Origin: RFPW01 sp040401595
Lineage (GTDB): Bacteria > Pseudomonadota > Gammaproteobacteria > Burkholderiales > Burkholderiaceae_E
NCBI GenBank assembly: GCA_040401595.1
Contig: JBBAOE010000017.1
Location: 1-64,000, forward strand
Length of the DNA stretch: 64,000 nucleotides
Direction of reading: 5' to 3'
In this document: positions 51,374 to 60,930 of the stretch, one piece after another
Position numbering within the stretch: position 1 is the first letter of the stretch
Layout: each line of letters begins with the position of its first letter
Made by a program: the position numbers and the translations under genes
The notes under the pieces: generated by a model
Database searches by the model: none
Seen by the model: the letters and a program-made list of their open reading frames with translations, nothing else
What the model was told of the DNA's origin: nothing

Positions 51374-51423
51374 GGGAAAACTCTCATACCGAAAAGTGAA
51401 TAAATTCCCGCACTTAGGCCGAC

Positions 51424-51452
51424 TTTACAGGGGATTTGGACATTCAGTCCAA
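51424..51452 (-). promoter_or_regulatory. Candidate nrdA promoter with overlapping inverted repeat
   Basis: On the minus strand TTGGAC (51452-51447) and TGTAAA (51429-51424) are 17 bases apart, 51 bases before the nrdA ATG. The -35 lies in a perfect inverted repeat, TTTGGAC-5-GTCCAAA (51435-51453), which could be an operator. Confidence 0.45.
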
Positions 51453-51462
51453 AGTCCCACGA

Positions 51463-51478
51463 ACACTAGCGGTAGTGG
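51463..51478. promoter_or_regulatory. Candidate NrdR box
   Basis: ACACTAGCGGTAGTGG is a 16-bp near-palindrome (ACACTA/TAGTGg) resembling the NrdR consensus, upstream of nrdA and ten bases from the predicted -35. NrdR sites usually occur as pairs about 31 bases apart; no convincing second copy was found. Confidence 0.4.
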
Positions 51479-51567
51479 CTTGGAGCGAGTTAGGGCACCA
51501 AGTCTAGCGCCCACCAGTCAAAATCCGCAAGCAAAACAAACCCTAGAGTTGGGCGCAGAACAACGCG

Positions 51568-52173
51568 CTAGAACGGCCGATCCAGGCGCAACGCACCGAG
51601 ACTTTTGTCAAGCCGATCCCAGTCAAACGACGCACCGGGATCGGTTTTCCGGCCAGGCGAAATGTCGCTATGCCCAGCAACCCAGACTAAAGGATAGGAT
51701 CGCTGCAGACACCGGATCAAGCGCACAAGAACGCTGTATTGATGGGCGCTATAGGGGATCTCCCCGGTCCCTTCGAGTTCGACACCGATCGAAAAATCAT
51801 TGCAGCGCTCGCGCTCGAGAAATCGCGACTGCCCGGCATGCCAGGCCCGTGCACCACAGGCAGCGAACTGGGTGATCGTTCCATTGCGCTGAATCAAAAA
51901 GTGCGCCGACACCCGAACCCCCGCCAAGGGCGCGAATGACGCATGGCCGTCGGGGTCCAGGGTGCCCATAAACAAGCGCTCGATCGCATCGCCACCAAAC
52001 TGCCCAGGCGGGAGACTGATGTGGTGAATGACGAGCAGATCAATCGTGACCCCGTCCGGGCGAGCATCCACATGCGGTGACCGCAGTTGCCGCACAGCAG
52101 GCAACCAGCCATCGGCATCGACCTGCAGGCGACGCGACGGCAGACGGGGCTTAGACCATGGCTGAACCGTCAA
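51568..52173 (-). CDS. ampD: 1,6-anhydro-N-acetylmuramyl-L-alanine amidase
   Basis: AmpD cleaves the peptide from anhydro-muropeptides in the cytoplasm during peptidoglycan recycling and keeps AmpR inducer low. The 201-residue amidase-2 protein shows the zinc ligands and catalytic residues in LLVIHHISLPP (first His), VSAHFLIQRNGTITQF, FSIGVELEGTGE (catalytic Glu) and VAGHSDISPGRKTDPG (second His, Lys, third ligand Asp). There is no signal peptide, as expected for cytoplasmic AmpD rather than AmpDh2/3. It is the last gene of a ccsA-PP0621-ampD unit. Confidence 0.94.
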   Translation of the reverse strand: MTVQPWSKPRLPSRRLQVDADGWLPAVRQLRSPHVDARPDGVTIDLLVIHHISLPPGQFGGDAIERLFMGTLDPDGHASFAPLAGVRVSAHFLIQRNGTITQFAACGARAWHAGQSRFLERERCNDFSIGVELEGTGEIPYSAHQYSVLVRLIRCLQRSYPLVWVAGHSDISPGRKTDPGASFDWDRLDKSLGALRLDRPF

Positions 52174-52200
52174 CCGCGGATCCCCAGGACGTCAGTGCGC

Positions 52201-52455
52201 TCAGTGAGCGTCACGATGCGCTGCGCTGCAGTAGGCGCCGCCCTCCCCGATAACCCCTTCGGAGGCCGGAAAGTGCACGCCACAGTGGGCGCAGCGCAAC
52301 ATGGACTCGTCGGGCGCAGCCGCAGGGGCACTCGTGCGGTCGGACTCCCGGCGATCACGGTCATTACGGCGCAAGAGGTGCGACCGCCCCGACAGGCTTT
52401 TCCATACGAGGAGGCTCAAGAACCCCAACACGATCCACATCAAGAACTTCGCCAC
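52201..52455 (-). CDS. PP0621-family small membrane zinc-ribbon protein
   Basis: An 84-residue protein with one N-terminal membrane helix (about residues 3-20, KFLMWIVLGFLSLLVWKSL), a basic linker, and a C-terminal LRCAHCGVHFPASEGVIGEGGAYCSAAHR with a Cys-x2-Cys pair, then Cys and His, consistent with a small metal-binding knuckle. It matches the PP0621 family of unknown function. It lies 59 bases downstream of the CcsA-like gene and 27 bases upstream of ampD, the common betaproteobacterial order. Confidence 0.85.
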   Translation of the reverse strand: MAKFLMWIVLGFLSLLVWKSLSGRSHLLRRNDRDRRESDRTSAPAAAPDESMLRCAHCGVHFPASEGVIGEGGAYCSAAHRDAH

Positions 52456-52514
52456 CGTCGATCGCTCCCGGTCGGTCTGCCCGCTTTAAAACAAAAATCG
52501 ATGTGCCCTGCGGT

Positions 52515-53378
52515 TCAGGTCGGACCGCGACTGAGGATGACCTCAAAGACAAACCGGCTGCCCGCGTACGCAAACATCAGCAAGGTGAACCCGCCCAGGG
52601 TAAAGCGTAATGCCGTTCGCCCTCGCCAACCATGCAGCCGGCGACCGATCAGCAGCGTAGCGAACAGCGACCAGGCCAGCAGCGTGAAAACCGTCTTGTG
52701 GTCAAGTCGGAACGGGCGCCCAAACGCCGACTCCGAAAAGAAAATGCCCGTCAGCACCGTCAGACTCAAAAAGATAAAGCCCGCGTTGATCAGACGAAAC
52801 AGCAGGCGCTCGAGGGCCAACAGTGGCGGCAACGCCTCTACCCAGGCGCCCCAGGGCGCACCAGGCCCCCCTCCCGCCACAACCGAACCCAGCCGCGCTG
52901 GCGCCAGCAGTGCTCGCTCCGCCATCGCCATCAGGATCGACTGGAGCGCTGCGAGGGTCATGAACGAATACGCACACACCCCCAGCAACAGGTGGGGCAC
53001 GAACAGCGGTGCGTCCGGAGGGGCCAGTCGGGCTCCCGGAAAGACCCCCGGCAGCCAGGCCACCGCAACCGCGACCGGCAGCACCAGCAACCACAAGGCG
53101 CCCAATTGCACCGCCAGACTTTCAAGCCAGAGAATACCGACAGCAAGCCAGATGGCCGCCGACAACACATGGGCAAAGCCAAAGTGAGGCTCGCTTGCAG
53201 CCACAGGCAACACCAACGAAACGCCCTGAATCAGCAGCGCAGCCAGCACGATCCATCGCTGTGGCAAGACTGCGCCACCCGCTCTGGGCAAGGCAGCGCC
53301 CTCCAGCGCTCGAGGCCAGGAAAGCCGCCAGGCGAGTGCATAGAGAAGTGCGGGCAATCCGTACAGTAAGATCGACAT
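52515..53378 (-). CDS. CcsA/YpjD-like cytochrome c assembly membrane protein
   Basis: A 287-residue polytopic protein with about eight membrane segments from the CcsA/CcmC/YpjD superfamily. Recognisable parts are HLLLGVCAYSFMTLAALQSILMAMAE near residues 128-155 with a conserved His, and the C-terminal HKTVFTLLAWSLFATLLIGRRLHGWRGRTALRFTLGGFTLL near 235-272, again with His residues that bind or handle haem in relatives. The tryptophan-rich WWD motif is not evident, so YpjD-like is the more careful name. Its ATG is only 18 bases from the ffh ATG, divergent. Confidence 0.87.
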   Translation of the reverse strand: MSILLYGLPALLYALAWRLSWPRALEGAALPRAGGAVLPQRWIVLAALLIQGVSLVLPVAASEPHFGFAHVLSAAIWLAVGILWLESLAVQLGALWLLVLPVAVAVAWLPGVFPGARLAPPDAPLFVPHLLLGVCAYSFMTLAALQSILMAMAERALLAPARLGSVVAGGGPGAPWGAWVEALPPLLALERLLFRLINAGFIFLSLTVLTGIFFSESAFGRPFRLDHKTVFTLLAWSLFATLLIGRRLHGWRGRTALRFTLGGFTLLMFAYAGSRFVFEVILSRGPT

Positions 53379-53396
53379 TTCACTAGTCTACCGCTC

Positions 53397-54743
53397 ATGC
53401 TCGACACTCTGTCCCAACGGCTCGCTCGCGTCGTCAAGACGATCAAGGGGGAGGCTCGCCTCACCGAAGCCAACACCGATGCCATGCTGCGCGAAATCCG
53501 CATCGCGCTGCTCGAGGCCGATGTTGCGCTGCCGGTCGTTCGCGAATTTATCAGCCGGGTCAAAGAGAAGGCGCTCGGCCAGGAAGTCCTGCAAAGCCTG
53601 ACCCCTGGCCAGGCGCTGGTCGGCGTGGTGCACCGCGAACTGACGACGCTGATGGGCGGGCAGACGGCCGAACTCAACCTCGCCACCACGCCACCCGCCA
53701 TCATTCTGATGGCCGGACTCCAGGGCGCGGGCAAAACCACGACCGTGGGCAAGCTGGCCAAGCGCCTGCGGGCGCAGAAGCGCAAAGTGCTCACCGTCTC
53801 CTGTGACGTCTATCGCCCGGCCGCCATTGAACAGCTAAAAACCGTAACGGCCCAGGTCGATGCCGACTGGTTCCCGTCGACTCCGGACCAGAAGCCCGTC
53901 GACATCGCCCGCGCCGCCATGCATTGGGCGCGCACGCATTATCACGATGTCCTGCTGGTCGATACGGCGGGGCGCCTGGGGATTGATGCCGAGATGATGG
54001 CCGAGATCCGCGCGCTTCACGAGACGCTCCAGCCGATCGAAACCCTCTTTGTGGTCGACGCCATGCAGGGCCAGGACGCGGTCAACACTGCTCGGGCCTT
54101 TGGCGAAGCGCTTCCGCTTACGGGCATCGTCCTCACCAAGCTGGATGGCGATTCGCGCGGCGGCGCGGCCCTGTCGGTACGCCATGTCACCGGCAAACCG
54201 ATCAAATTCGTGGGCATCGGCGAAAAACTTGACGGACTCGATGCGTTTCACCCCGACCGGATGGCGCAACGCGTCCTCGGGATGGGCGATATCGTCGCGC
54301 TCGTCGAAGAAGCGCAGAAAGGGATCGATCAGGCAGCGGCGGAAAAACTGGCTGCCAAGCTCAAGAGCGGCAATCGTTTTGATCTCTCGGACTTTCTCTC
54401 GCAGTTGCAGCAGATGGGCAAGATGGGTGGTCTATCGTCGCTGGTCGATAAGCTGCCGTCGCAATTTCAGCAGGCGGCAGCCGGCGCGGATATGAATAAG
54501 GCCGAGCGCGAGATGCGGCGCATGACCGGCATCATCCAGTCCATGACGCCGCAGGAACGGGCCAAGCCCGAATTGCTCAAAGCGAGCCGCAAGCGCCGGA
54601 TCGCAGCCGGTGCCGGCGTGCAGGTTCAGGAGGTCAATCGCTTGCTGACGCAATACGATCAGATGGCCACGATGATGAAAAAGGTCCAGAAAGGTGGCCT
54701 GAAAAACCTCATGCGCGGGATGCGGGGCATGATGGGTGGCTGA
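53397..54743 (+). CDS. ffh: Signal recognition particle protein Ffh
   Basis: Ffh is the SRP54 GTPase that, with 4.5S RNA, targets nascent membrane proteins to FtsY and SecYEG. The 448-residue protein has the N-domain (1-85), the G-domain with MAGLQGAGKTTTVGKLA (G1) near residue 104, DVYRPAAIEQL, LLVDTAGRLGIDAEMM (G3) near 185 and TKLDGDSRGGAALSV (G4 and the insertion box region) near 246, and a Met-rich M-domain (about 300-448) ending KNLMRGMRGMMGG. The start matches the conserved MLDxLxQRLARVVK N-terminus. Neither 4.5S RNA nor ftsY is in the window. Confidence 0.97.
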   Translation: MLDTLSQRLARVVKTIKGEARLTEANTDAMLREIRIALLEADVALPVVREFISRVKEKALGQEVLQSLTPGQALVGVVHRELTTLMGGQTAELNLATTPPAIILMAGLQGAGKTTTVGKLAKRLRAQKRKVLTVSCDVYRPAAIEQLKTVTAQVDADWFPSTPDQKPVDIARAAMHWARTHYHDVLLVDTAGRLGIDAEMMAEIRALHETLQPIETLFVVDAMQGQDAVNTARAFGEALPLTGIVLTKLDGDSRGGAALSVRHVTGKPIKFVGIGEKLDGLDAFHPDRMAQRVLGMGDIVALVEEAQKGIDQAAAEKLAAKLKSGNRFDLSDFLSQLQQMGKMGGLSSLVDKLPSQFQQAAAGADMNKAEREMRRMTGIIQSMTPQERAKPELLKASRKRRIAAGAGVQVQEVNRLLTQYDQMATMMKKVQKGGLKNLMRGMRGMMGG

Positions 54744-54783
54744 ATCAGGGTTGGACACTGACGCTGGATCGGGGTCGCAGCCC

Positions 54784-57700
54784 ATGATCCGGATCCGCGG
54801 AGCACGGCAGAACAATCTCCAAAACATCGACATCGACCTGCCAACGAACCAGTTGGTCGTCGTGACGGGCGTGTCGGGTTCGGGTAAATCGTCGCTGGTC
54901 TTCGACACCCTGTATGCCGAGGGGCAGCGCCGCTATGTCGAGACATTCTCGGCTTATGCGCGCCAATTCCTCGACCGCATGGACAAGCCCCAGGTCGACC
55001 GCATTGAGGGCGTACCGCCGGCAATTGCAATCGATCAGACCAATCCGGTCCGCACGTCCCGCTCCACCGTGGGGACGATGACGGAGATCAATGATCATCT
55101 CAAACTGCTCTTTGCCCGCGCCTCCACCCTGCATTGTCGTCAGTGCGCGGCAGTGGTGCGACGCGACACGCCGCAGGGGGCGACCCAACAGCTGATCGCG
55201 CTCGGTGAGGACGCAGAACGTGACGGGGAAGTCGCCCCAGGGCGACGGGCGATTGTGAGCTTTCCGGTGCCGGTCCCCGCCAACTTCAGCGCGGACGAAG
55301 TCCGGGCGGCCCTCGAGGCGCAGGGGTACACCAAGATCCACACCCAAGAAAGCGCCCCCGACGGCACGCCGCTATGGTGGGTTGTTCAGGATCGATTCCG
55401 GTTACGAACCGTCGACCGGGCCCGGGTGGGCGAGGCACTCGAGATTGCATTTCGACTCGGCCACGGCCGGGCGGTGGTGTGGTTCGAAGAGCCTGAACTC
55501 CCGCCGATGCGGTTTTCGACCGCACTCGAATGCGCTAGCTGCGCCATCCGGTATGAACCGCCAACGGCAAGCCTGTTTTCATTCAACTCGGCCATTGGTG
55601 CCTGCGAGACCTGCCGCGGCTTTGGCCGCGTCATCGGCGTCGATTGGGGCCTGGTCGTCCCCGATACTCGCCTGAGCCTCGCCCAGGGGGCTGTCAAGCC
55701 CTGGCAGACCGCGTCCTTTGCCGAATGCCAGGACGACCTGATGCGACTGGCCAAAGGGGGGGGTGTCGCAACCGATATCGCCTGGGCTGATCTCCCTGAG
55801 GACGCCCGCAACTGGGTGATCGACGGTGCAGCGGATTTCTCGGGCAACTGGAAGCGGGAGTGGTACGGCGCCCGTCGATACTTTGAATGGCTCGAAAGCA
55901 AAGCCTACAAGATGCACATCCGGGTGCTGTTATCACGCTACCGGGCCTACACACCCTGCACCGCCTGTGGCGGTGCGCGCCTGCGCCCGCATGCAACCTG
56001 GTGGCGGGTGGGCAGCAAGGCAGACGCGCAGCGAGCGCTCAGTGACCCGGTCCTTGTGGCCCGCGAGCGGGCAGCGGCGGGCGATGAACCCGAGCCGTCC
56101 GATCCGGGTCGCTATCAGCGGTTTCGCCCGCTCGGCTCGAGCTGGAGCGACGCGGCACTCGCCCGGGTTGAGGGTCTGTCGATCCACGACCTGATGCTGC
56201 TGCCGATCGACCGGTTGGCGAGTTTCTTCAAGCACGTGACCCTGCCCCCGCCGCTCGATGAAGCCACGATCCTGTTGCTGGCCGAGATCCGGACCCGACT
56301 GCGTTATCTGCAAGCGGTCGGATTGGGCTACCTCACGCTGGACCGCCAGAGCCGGACGCTGTCGGGGGGTGAAGTGCAACGCATCAATCTCACCACCGCC
56401 CTGGGGACATCGCTCACGAACGCGCTATTCGTACTCGATGAACCGTCGATCGGCCTACATCCGCGCGATCTGCAGCGCATCATCGGCGTCATGCGACGCC
56501 TGCGCGATGCCGGTAATTCACTGGTTGTGGTCGAGCATGATCCGCAGATCCTGTTTGCCGCCGACCATGTCGTCGATATTGGGCCCGGGCCCGGCAAAGC
56601 AGGGGGGCGCGTCCTTTACGAGGGCACCCCGAGCGGTTTGGCCCAAGCGGCGACGGTCACGGGCGATTGGCTCGGCGGACGTCGGCGGATCCTTGCCAGC
56701 GCCGGATCGGCCAGCCCGGCAAGTACCGGATCAAATCCGGGCGAAGCGTCCACCGCGCATGCCCCAGCCGACACACCTGCTGCGATCACGGTGCATTCCG
56801 GTCGTCGGCGTCCGGTCGAACCGGGCACGCCGAAACTCATTCTGGAAGGGGCCCGAGCCAACAACCTGCGCGACCTCAACGTGGAAATTCCGCTCCAGCG
56901 CATGGTGGTGTTCACCGGTGTATCGGGCTCCGGAAAATCCACGCTGATGCAGGATGTACTGCTGCCGGCCTTGCTCAAGGCCCGTGGCAAAGCCACCGAA
57001 GCTCCGGGCGAACATGATCGACTGCTGGGCGACGACTGGCTCAGCGATGTGATCTTCGTCGACCAGTCCCCGATCGGACGGACCACCCGATCACACCCGG
57101 CCAGCCATGTCGGCGCGTTCGACCCGATTCGCGCACGGTTTGCCCGCCATCCACTGGCGCTCGAGCGTGGCTATGGAATCGGTACGTTCAGCTGTAACGC
57201 GGGCGACGGCCGTTGTCCGAGCTGCGGCGGCAATGGCTTCGAACACGTCGAAATGCAGTTTCTGTCCGACGTCTACCTGCGCTGTCAGGACTGCGACGGG
57301 CGCCGCTACCGGGCCGAGGTCCTCGAAGTCAGGATCGACTGCGCCGACGGCATCGCCCGCTCGGTAGCCGATGTTCTTGAGCTGACTGTGGCCGAGGCCC
57401 TGGTGGCCTTTGCGGCAGACCGCGACATCCTCGCCCGCCTGCGGCCACTGTCAGCGGTCGGGCTCGACTATCTCGCGCTCGGGCAGCCCGTACCCACCCT
57501 CTCGGGTGGCGAGGCGCAGCGCCTGAAACTCGCGGGTTATCTGGGTGAAACTTCGGGCGCACGCAAAGCCGCCAAATCAGCGGCCAAACCAGCGGCGCAG
57601 GCCGTATCAGCAACGGCCCGCAAACCCGGACGCCGATCAGCAGCCGCATCTGTGGCCAACGCACAATCCACCCTAAAGGCGGCTGGCCGTGCGACCGGAA

Positions 57701-60700
57701 CTCTGTATCTGTTTGATGAGCCCACGACCGGCCTGCACTTTGACGACGTTGCGCGTCTCCTGCGTGCCTTTCGCGAACTGGTCGACGCAGGGCATTCCGT
57801 TGCCATCATCGAGCACAACCTGGACGTGATCGGATCGGCTGACTGGGTCATCGACCTCGGTCCGGAAGGCGGCGACGGCGGGGGTCGACTGGTGGCTGCA
57901 GGCACGCCGGAGACCGTGGCAGCGCACCCGAGTTCCCATACCGGGGCGGCGCTGCGCGACTATGCGCGGCAGATGGCACGATTCGCCAGCGCTGCAGCGC
58001 AGGGTACCGAACCGTCCTGGTTCGCCGCCGAACCGGACGCCACCGCGGGTTCAACCCACGGCTTGAACGCCGGATTCGGAGCCGAGGCCGAGGCCGAGGC
58101 CGAAGTCCAGGCCAATGGCCCAGCCAGCACCGATCTGGGTCAACCGTTACAGTCCAGGCTGCGCGAACGGGCCCGCAGCGCCATCGTTGTGCACCGGGCC
58201 CGAGAGCACAACCTGAAGAATATCGATCTCGATATCCCGCGGGGTGCGTTCACGGTGATCACCGGTCCATCGGGCTCCGGCAAAAGCACGCTTGCTTTTG
58301 ACATCGTCTTTGGCGAAGGCCAGCGTCGTTATCTGGAGAGCCTCAACGCCTACGCCCGCCAGTTTGTCCAGCCCTCAGCCCGGCCCGATGTCGACCATGT
58401 CTTCGGTGTACCCCCTGCGGTTGCCATCGAGCAGCGCACGAGTCGCGGTGGCCGCAAAAGCACCGTCTCGACCCTGACCGAGATTCATCATTTCCTGCGC
58501 TTGCTCTATGTCAAGCTCGGGACGCAGTACTGTCCGACCTGTCAGGTCGCGATCGCGCCCCAGGACTTCGAGACCATGGTCGCGCGCCTGATGCGGACCT
58601 ATCGTGGTCAGCGCATCACCCTCCTGGCTCCGCTGATCACCGCCCGCAAGGGCCTCTATGGCGAGCTGGCCAAGTGGGCGCGAGGCAAGGGCTTCAGTCA
58701 CCTCCGGGTGGACGGCACATCGCTGCCCGTCCAGCCCTGGCCGCGTCTGGATCGCTATGTCGAACATACGATTGAACTGCCCGTGGCTGACCTGGTGGTT
58801 CTGCCCGAGGACGAGTCCAGTCTGCGTGAAGCCGTTCAGCGTACGCTGGAGTTTGGCAAAGGGGTGATCGGTGTGCTCGCCGAGGGCCACCCCGCCGTGC
58901 TGCTCTCGACTCGGCGAGCCTGTACGGTCTGTGCCACCAGCTTCGCGGATCTTGATCCGCGGCTCTTCTCCTTCAACTCCCGTCACGGTTGGTGCGTTGC
59001 CTGTCTCGGTACCGGTCTGCGCACCGACGCACGCGCACTGGCGAGCGCCGAGCGCGAACGCGAACGGGCCAAGGCCCGTGGCACCGGCCCTCAAATGGGG
59101 CAATTCGGGGACGACGAGCCGCCAGCCGACGCGATCGTAGACGGCTACACCCCCTGCGATTCCTGCCTCGGCGCGCGACTGAATCCGGTCGCACGGGCGG
59201 TTCGGCTGGCCGGCAGCTCCATAGCGGACGTGTCAGGTCGAGCTGCCGATGCGTTGCTGCAATGGCTCAACGACTTGCAGCTCGAGGGCCGCGACGCCGC
59301 CATTGCGCGGGATCTGCTCGCCGAGATTCATTCGCGTCTGGGATTCCTGCGCGACGTCGGCTTGGGCTACCTGCGCCTCGATCGCTCAGCCCCGACGCTG
59401 TCCGGCGGTGAAGCCCAGCGGATCCGCCTCGCCGCCCAGCTGGGATCGACCCTGCAAGGCGTCTGCTACGTCTTGGACGAACCGACCATCGGCCTGCATC
59501 CGCGCGATAACCGAGTCCTACTCGAGATGCTGAGCGCCCTGCAGGCTCGCGGAAACACCTTGCTCGTGGTCGAGCATGACGAGGAGACCATTCGCCGCGC
59601 AGACTATGTGATCGACATCGGACCGGGCGCTGGCCGCCAGGGGGGCGAGGTCGTTGGTCAGGGCACCCTGCAGGCGATGCTCGACCAAGCCCGGGGAGTC
59701 GAGCCTGAGCAGCAGCGATCGACGACGGCGCGCTGTCTGTTGACTCCCACGGAGCGACCCTCGCGGCCGCGCCGACCTGTCAGCCCTGAGATCCCGGCGA
59801 TCGTCGTTCGCAACGCGACCCTGCACAATCTGACCGGTCTGGATGCCTGGTTTCCGCTGGCCCGTCTGAGCGTCGTCACCGGCGTGTCGGGTTCCGGAAA
59901 GTCAACGCTCGCTCGCGACGTCTTGTTGGCATCGCTGATTCGCCGCGTGGGCGTGCGTCGGGAGCATGGATTTGCTATCGAAGGCCCGCGTGCGCCGGCC
60001 GCGCATCTGCTCACGCCGATCGGTTGCGAACACCTGGACGGGGATGACAGCATCCGTCGCGTCCTCGAAGTAGATCAAACACCCATCGGCAAGACCCCGC
60101 GCTCGTGCCCGGCAACTTACATCGGATTCTGGGATGCGATCCGCAAACTCTTTGCTGATACCTCTGAGGCTCGGTTGCGCGGATTCGGTGCGGGTCGCTT
60201 CTCATTCAATGCTGGCGAGGGGCGTTGTGCGTCGTGTGATGGCGCGGGCGTACAACGCATCGAAATGAACTTTCTGCCCGATGTGCAAGTCTTGTGCGAT
60301 GGCTGCGGCGGGCGCCGCTTCAACCGGGAAACCCTCGACGTTCTGCTTCGGGGCCGATCGATTGGCGATGTGCTGACGATGTCAGTCGATGAGGCGGTCA
60401 TTTTCTTTGTCGCCCATCCTTCGATCCAGAATCAGTTGAAACTCTTGCAAGATGTTGGGCTTGGCTACCTCACCCTCGGCCAACCGAGCCCGACGCTCTC
60501 CGGCGGCGAGGCGCAACGCATCAAACTCGTTGCCGAACTCGCCAAGGCCCGCCTGCCAGCGACATCGCCAGACCCACCGTCCGAGTCCGCCGGCCGAAAA
60601 CCGCGAATCCTGGCCAAGGCCGTGATCGAACCCGCGGTGTACGTGCTGGACGAACCGACAACCGGGCTCCACATGGCCGATGTCGAGCGCCTGATTGGTG

Positions 60701-60930
60701 TTCTGCACCGCCTGGTGGATGCTGGCCACACGGTGATCGTCATCGAACACGATCTGGACCTCTGGGCCGAAGCGGACTGGATTCTCGACCTCGGTCCCGA
60801 AGGCGGTGAGGGCGGGGGGCGAATGGTTGCGATGAACACCCCCGAAGCGCTGGCGGAGCGCACCGATGTTTCGCACACGGCGCGGATTCTGGCGCCCTTT
60901 CTCAAAGCCCGGGCGCCGCAGTCTGGCTGA
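54784..60930 (+). CDS. uvrA: Double-length UvrA-like excinuclease ABC subunit
   Basis: A tandem duplication of UvrA in one chain of 2048 residues, twice the usual 950. Each half has two ATPase modules. Walker A motifs: GVSGSGKSS about residue 30, GVSGSGKST about 712 and 1700, GPSGSGKST about 1160. Signatures: LSGGEVQR about 525, LSGGEAQR about 905, 1538 and 1905. Each half retains UvrA zinc modules: C-x2-C pairs with LFSFNS (CASC and CETC; CTVC and CVAC) and GRC-x2-C with C-x2-C-x-G-R (about 810-840 and 1815-1845). A hexanucleotide repeat lies in the interdomain linker. The ATG at 54784 is chosen; a GTG at 54736 overlaps ffh. Tandem UvrA paralogues exist in some Burkholderiales as I recall; whether this is the sole UvrA is unknown. 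Confidence 0.88.
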   Translation: MIRIRGARQNNLQNIDIDLPTNQLVVVTGVSGSGKSSLVFDTLYAEGQRRYVETFSAYARQFLDRMDKPQVDRIEGVPPAIAIDQTNPVRTSRSTVGTMTEINDHLKLLFARASTLHCRQCAAVVRRDTPQGATQQLIALGEDAERDGEVAPGRRAIVSFPVPVPANFSADEVRAALEAQGYTKIHTQESAPDGTPLWWVVQDRFRLRTVDRARVGEALEIAFRLGHGRAVVWFEEPELPPMRFSTALECASCAIRYEPPTASLFSFNSAIGACETCRGFGRVIGVDWGLVVPDTRLSLAQGAVKPWQTASFAECQDDLMRLAKGGGVATDIAWADLPEDARNWVIDGAADFSGNWKREWYGARRYFEWLESKAYKMHIRVLLSRYRAYTPCTACGGARLRPHATWWRVGSKADAQRALSDPVLVARERAAAGDEPEPSDPGRYQRFRPLGSSWSDAALARVEGLSIHDLMLLPIDRLASFFKHVTLPPPLDEATILLLAEIRTRLRYLQAVGLGYLTLDRQSRTLSGGEVQRINLTTALGTSLTNALFVLDEPSIGLHPRDLQRIIGVMRRLRDAGNSLVVVEHDPQILFAADHVVDIGPGPGKAGGRVLYEGTPSGLAQAATVTGDWLGGRRRILASAGSASPASTGSNPGEASTAHAPADTPAAITVHSGRRRPVEPGTPKLILEGARANNLRDLNVEIPLQRMVVFTGVSGSGKSTLMQDVLLPALLKARGKATEAPGEHDRLLGDDWLSDVIFVDQSPIGRTTRSHPASHVGAFDPIRARFARHPLALERGYGIGTFSCNAGDGRCPSCGGNGFEHVEMQFLSDVYLRCQDCDGRRYRAEVLEVRIDCADGIARSVADVLELTVAEALVAFAADRDILARLRPLSAVGLDYLALGQPVPTLSGGEAQRLKLAGYLGETSGARKAAKSAAKPAAQAVSATARKPGRRSAAASVANAQSTLKAAGRATGTLYLFDEPTTGLHFDDVARLLRAFRELVDAGHSVAIIEHNLDVIGSADWVIDLGPEGGDGGGRLVAAGTPETVAAHPSSHTGAALRDYARQMARFASAAAQGTEPSWFAAEPDATAGSTHGLNAGFGAEAEAEAEVQANGPASTDLGQPLQSRLRERARSAIVVHRAREHNLKNIDLDIPRGAFTVITGPSGSGKSTLAFDIVFGEGQRRYLESLNAYARQFVQPSARPDVDHVFGVPPAVAIEQRTSRGGRKSTVSTLTEIHHFLRLLYVKLGTQYCPTCQVAIAPQDFETMVARLMRTYRGQRITLLAPLITARKGLYGELAKWARGKGFSHLRVDGTSLPVQPWPRLDRYVEHTIELPVADLVVLPEDESSLREAVQRTLEFGKGVIGVLAEGHPAVLLSTRRACTVCATSFADLDPRLFSFNSRHGWCVACLGTGLRTDARALASAERERERAKARGTGPQMGQFGDDEPPADAIVDGYTPCDSCLGARLNPVARAVRLAGSSIADVSGRAADALLQWLNDLQLEGRDAAIARDLLAEIHSRLGFLRDVGLGYLRLDRSAPTLSGGEAQRIRLAAQLGSTLQGVCYVLDEPTIGLHPRDNRVLLEMLSALQARGNTLLVVEHDEETIRRADYVIDIGPGAGRQGGEVVGQGTLQAMLDQARGVEPEQQRSTTARCLLTPTERPSRPRRPVSPEIPAIVVRNATLHNLTGLDAWFPLARLSVVTGVSGSGKSTLARDVLLASLIRRVGVRREHGFAIEGPRAPAAHLLTPIGCEHLDGDDSIRRVLEVDQTPIGKTPRSCPATYIGFWDAIRKLFADTSEARLRGFGAGRFSFNAGEGRCASCDGAGVQRIEMNFLPDVQVLCDGCGGRRFNRETLDVLLRGRSIGDVLTMSVDEAVIFFVAHPSIQNQLKLLQDVGLGYLTLGQPSPTLSGGEAQRIKLVAELAKARLPATSPDPPSESAGRKPRILAKAVIEPAVYVLDEPTTGLHMADVERLIGVLHRLVDAGHTVIVIEHDLDLWAEADWILDLGPEGGEGGGRMVAMNTPEALAERTDVSHTARILAPFLKARAPQSG
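58081..58104 (+). repeat. In-frame hexanucleotide repeat in uvrA linker
   Basis: GCCGAG is repeated three times and followed by GCCGAA, encoding Ala-Glu repeats (AEAEAEAE) between the two UvrA copies. Slippage would keep the frame and alter linker length. Confidence 0.8.

Noticed and set aside
54736..54783. GTG start for uvrA overlapping ffh
   Set aside because: The first 16 residues are not UvrA-like; the ATG at 54784 gives the conserved MIRIRGARQNNL start.
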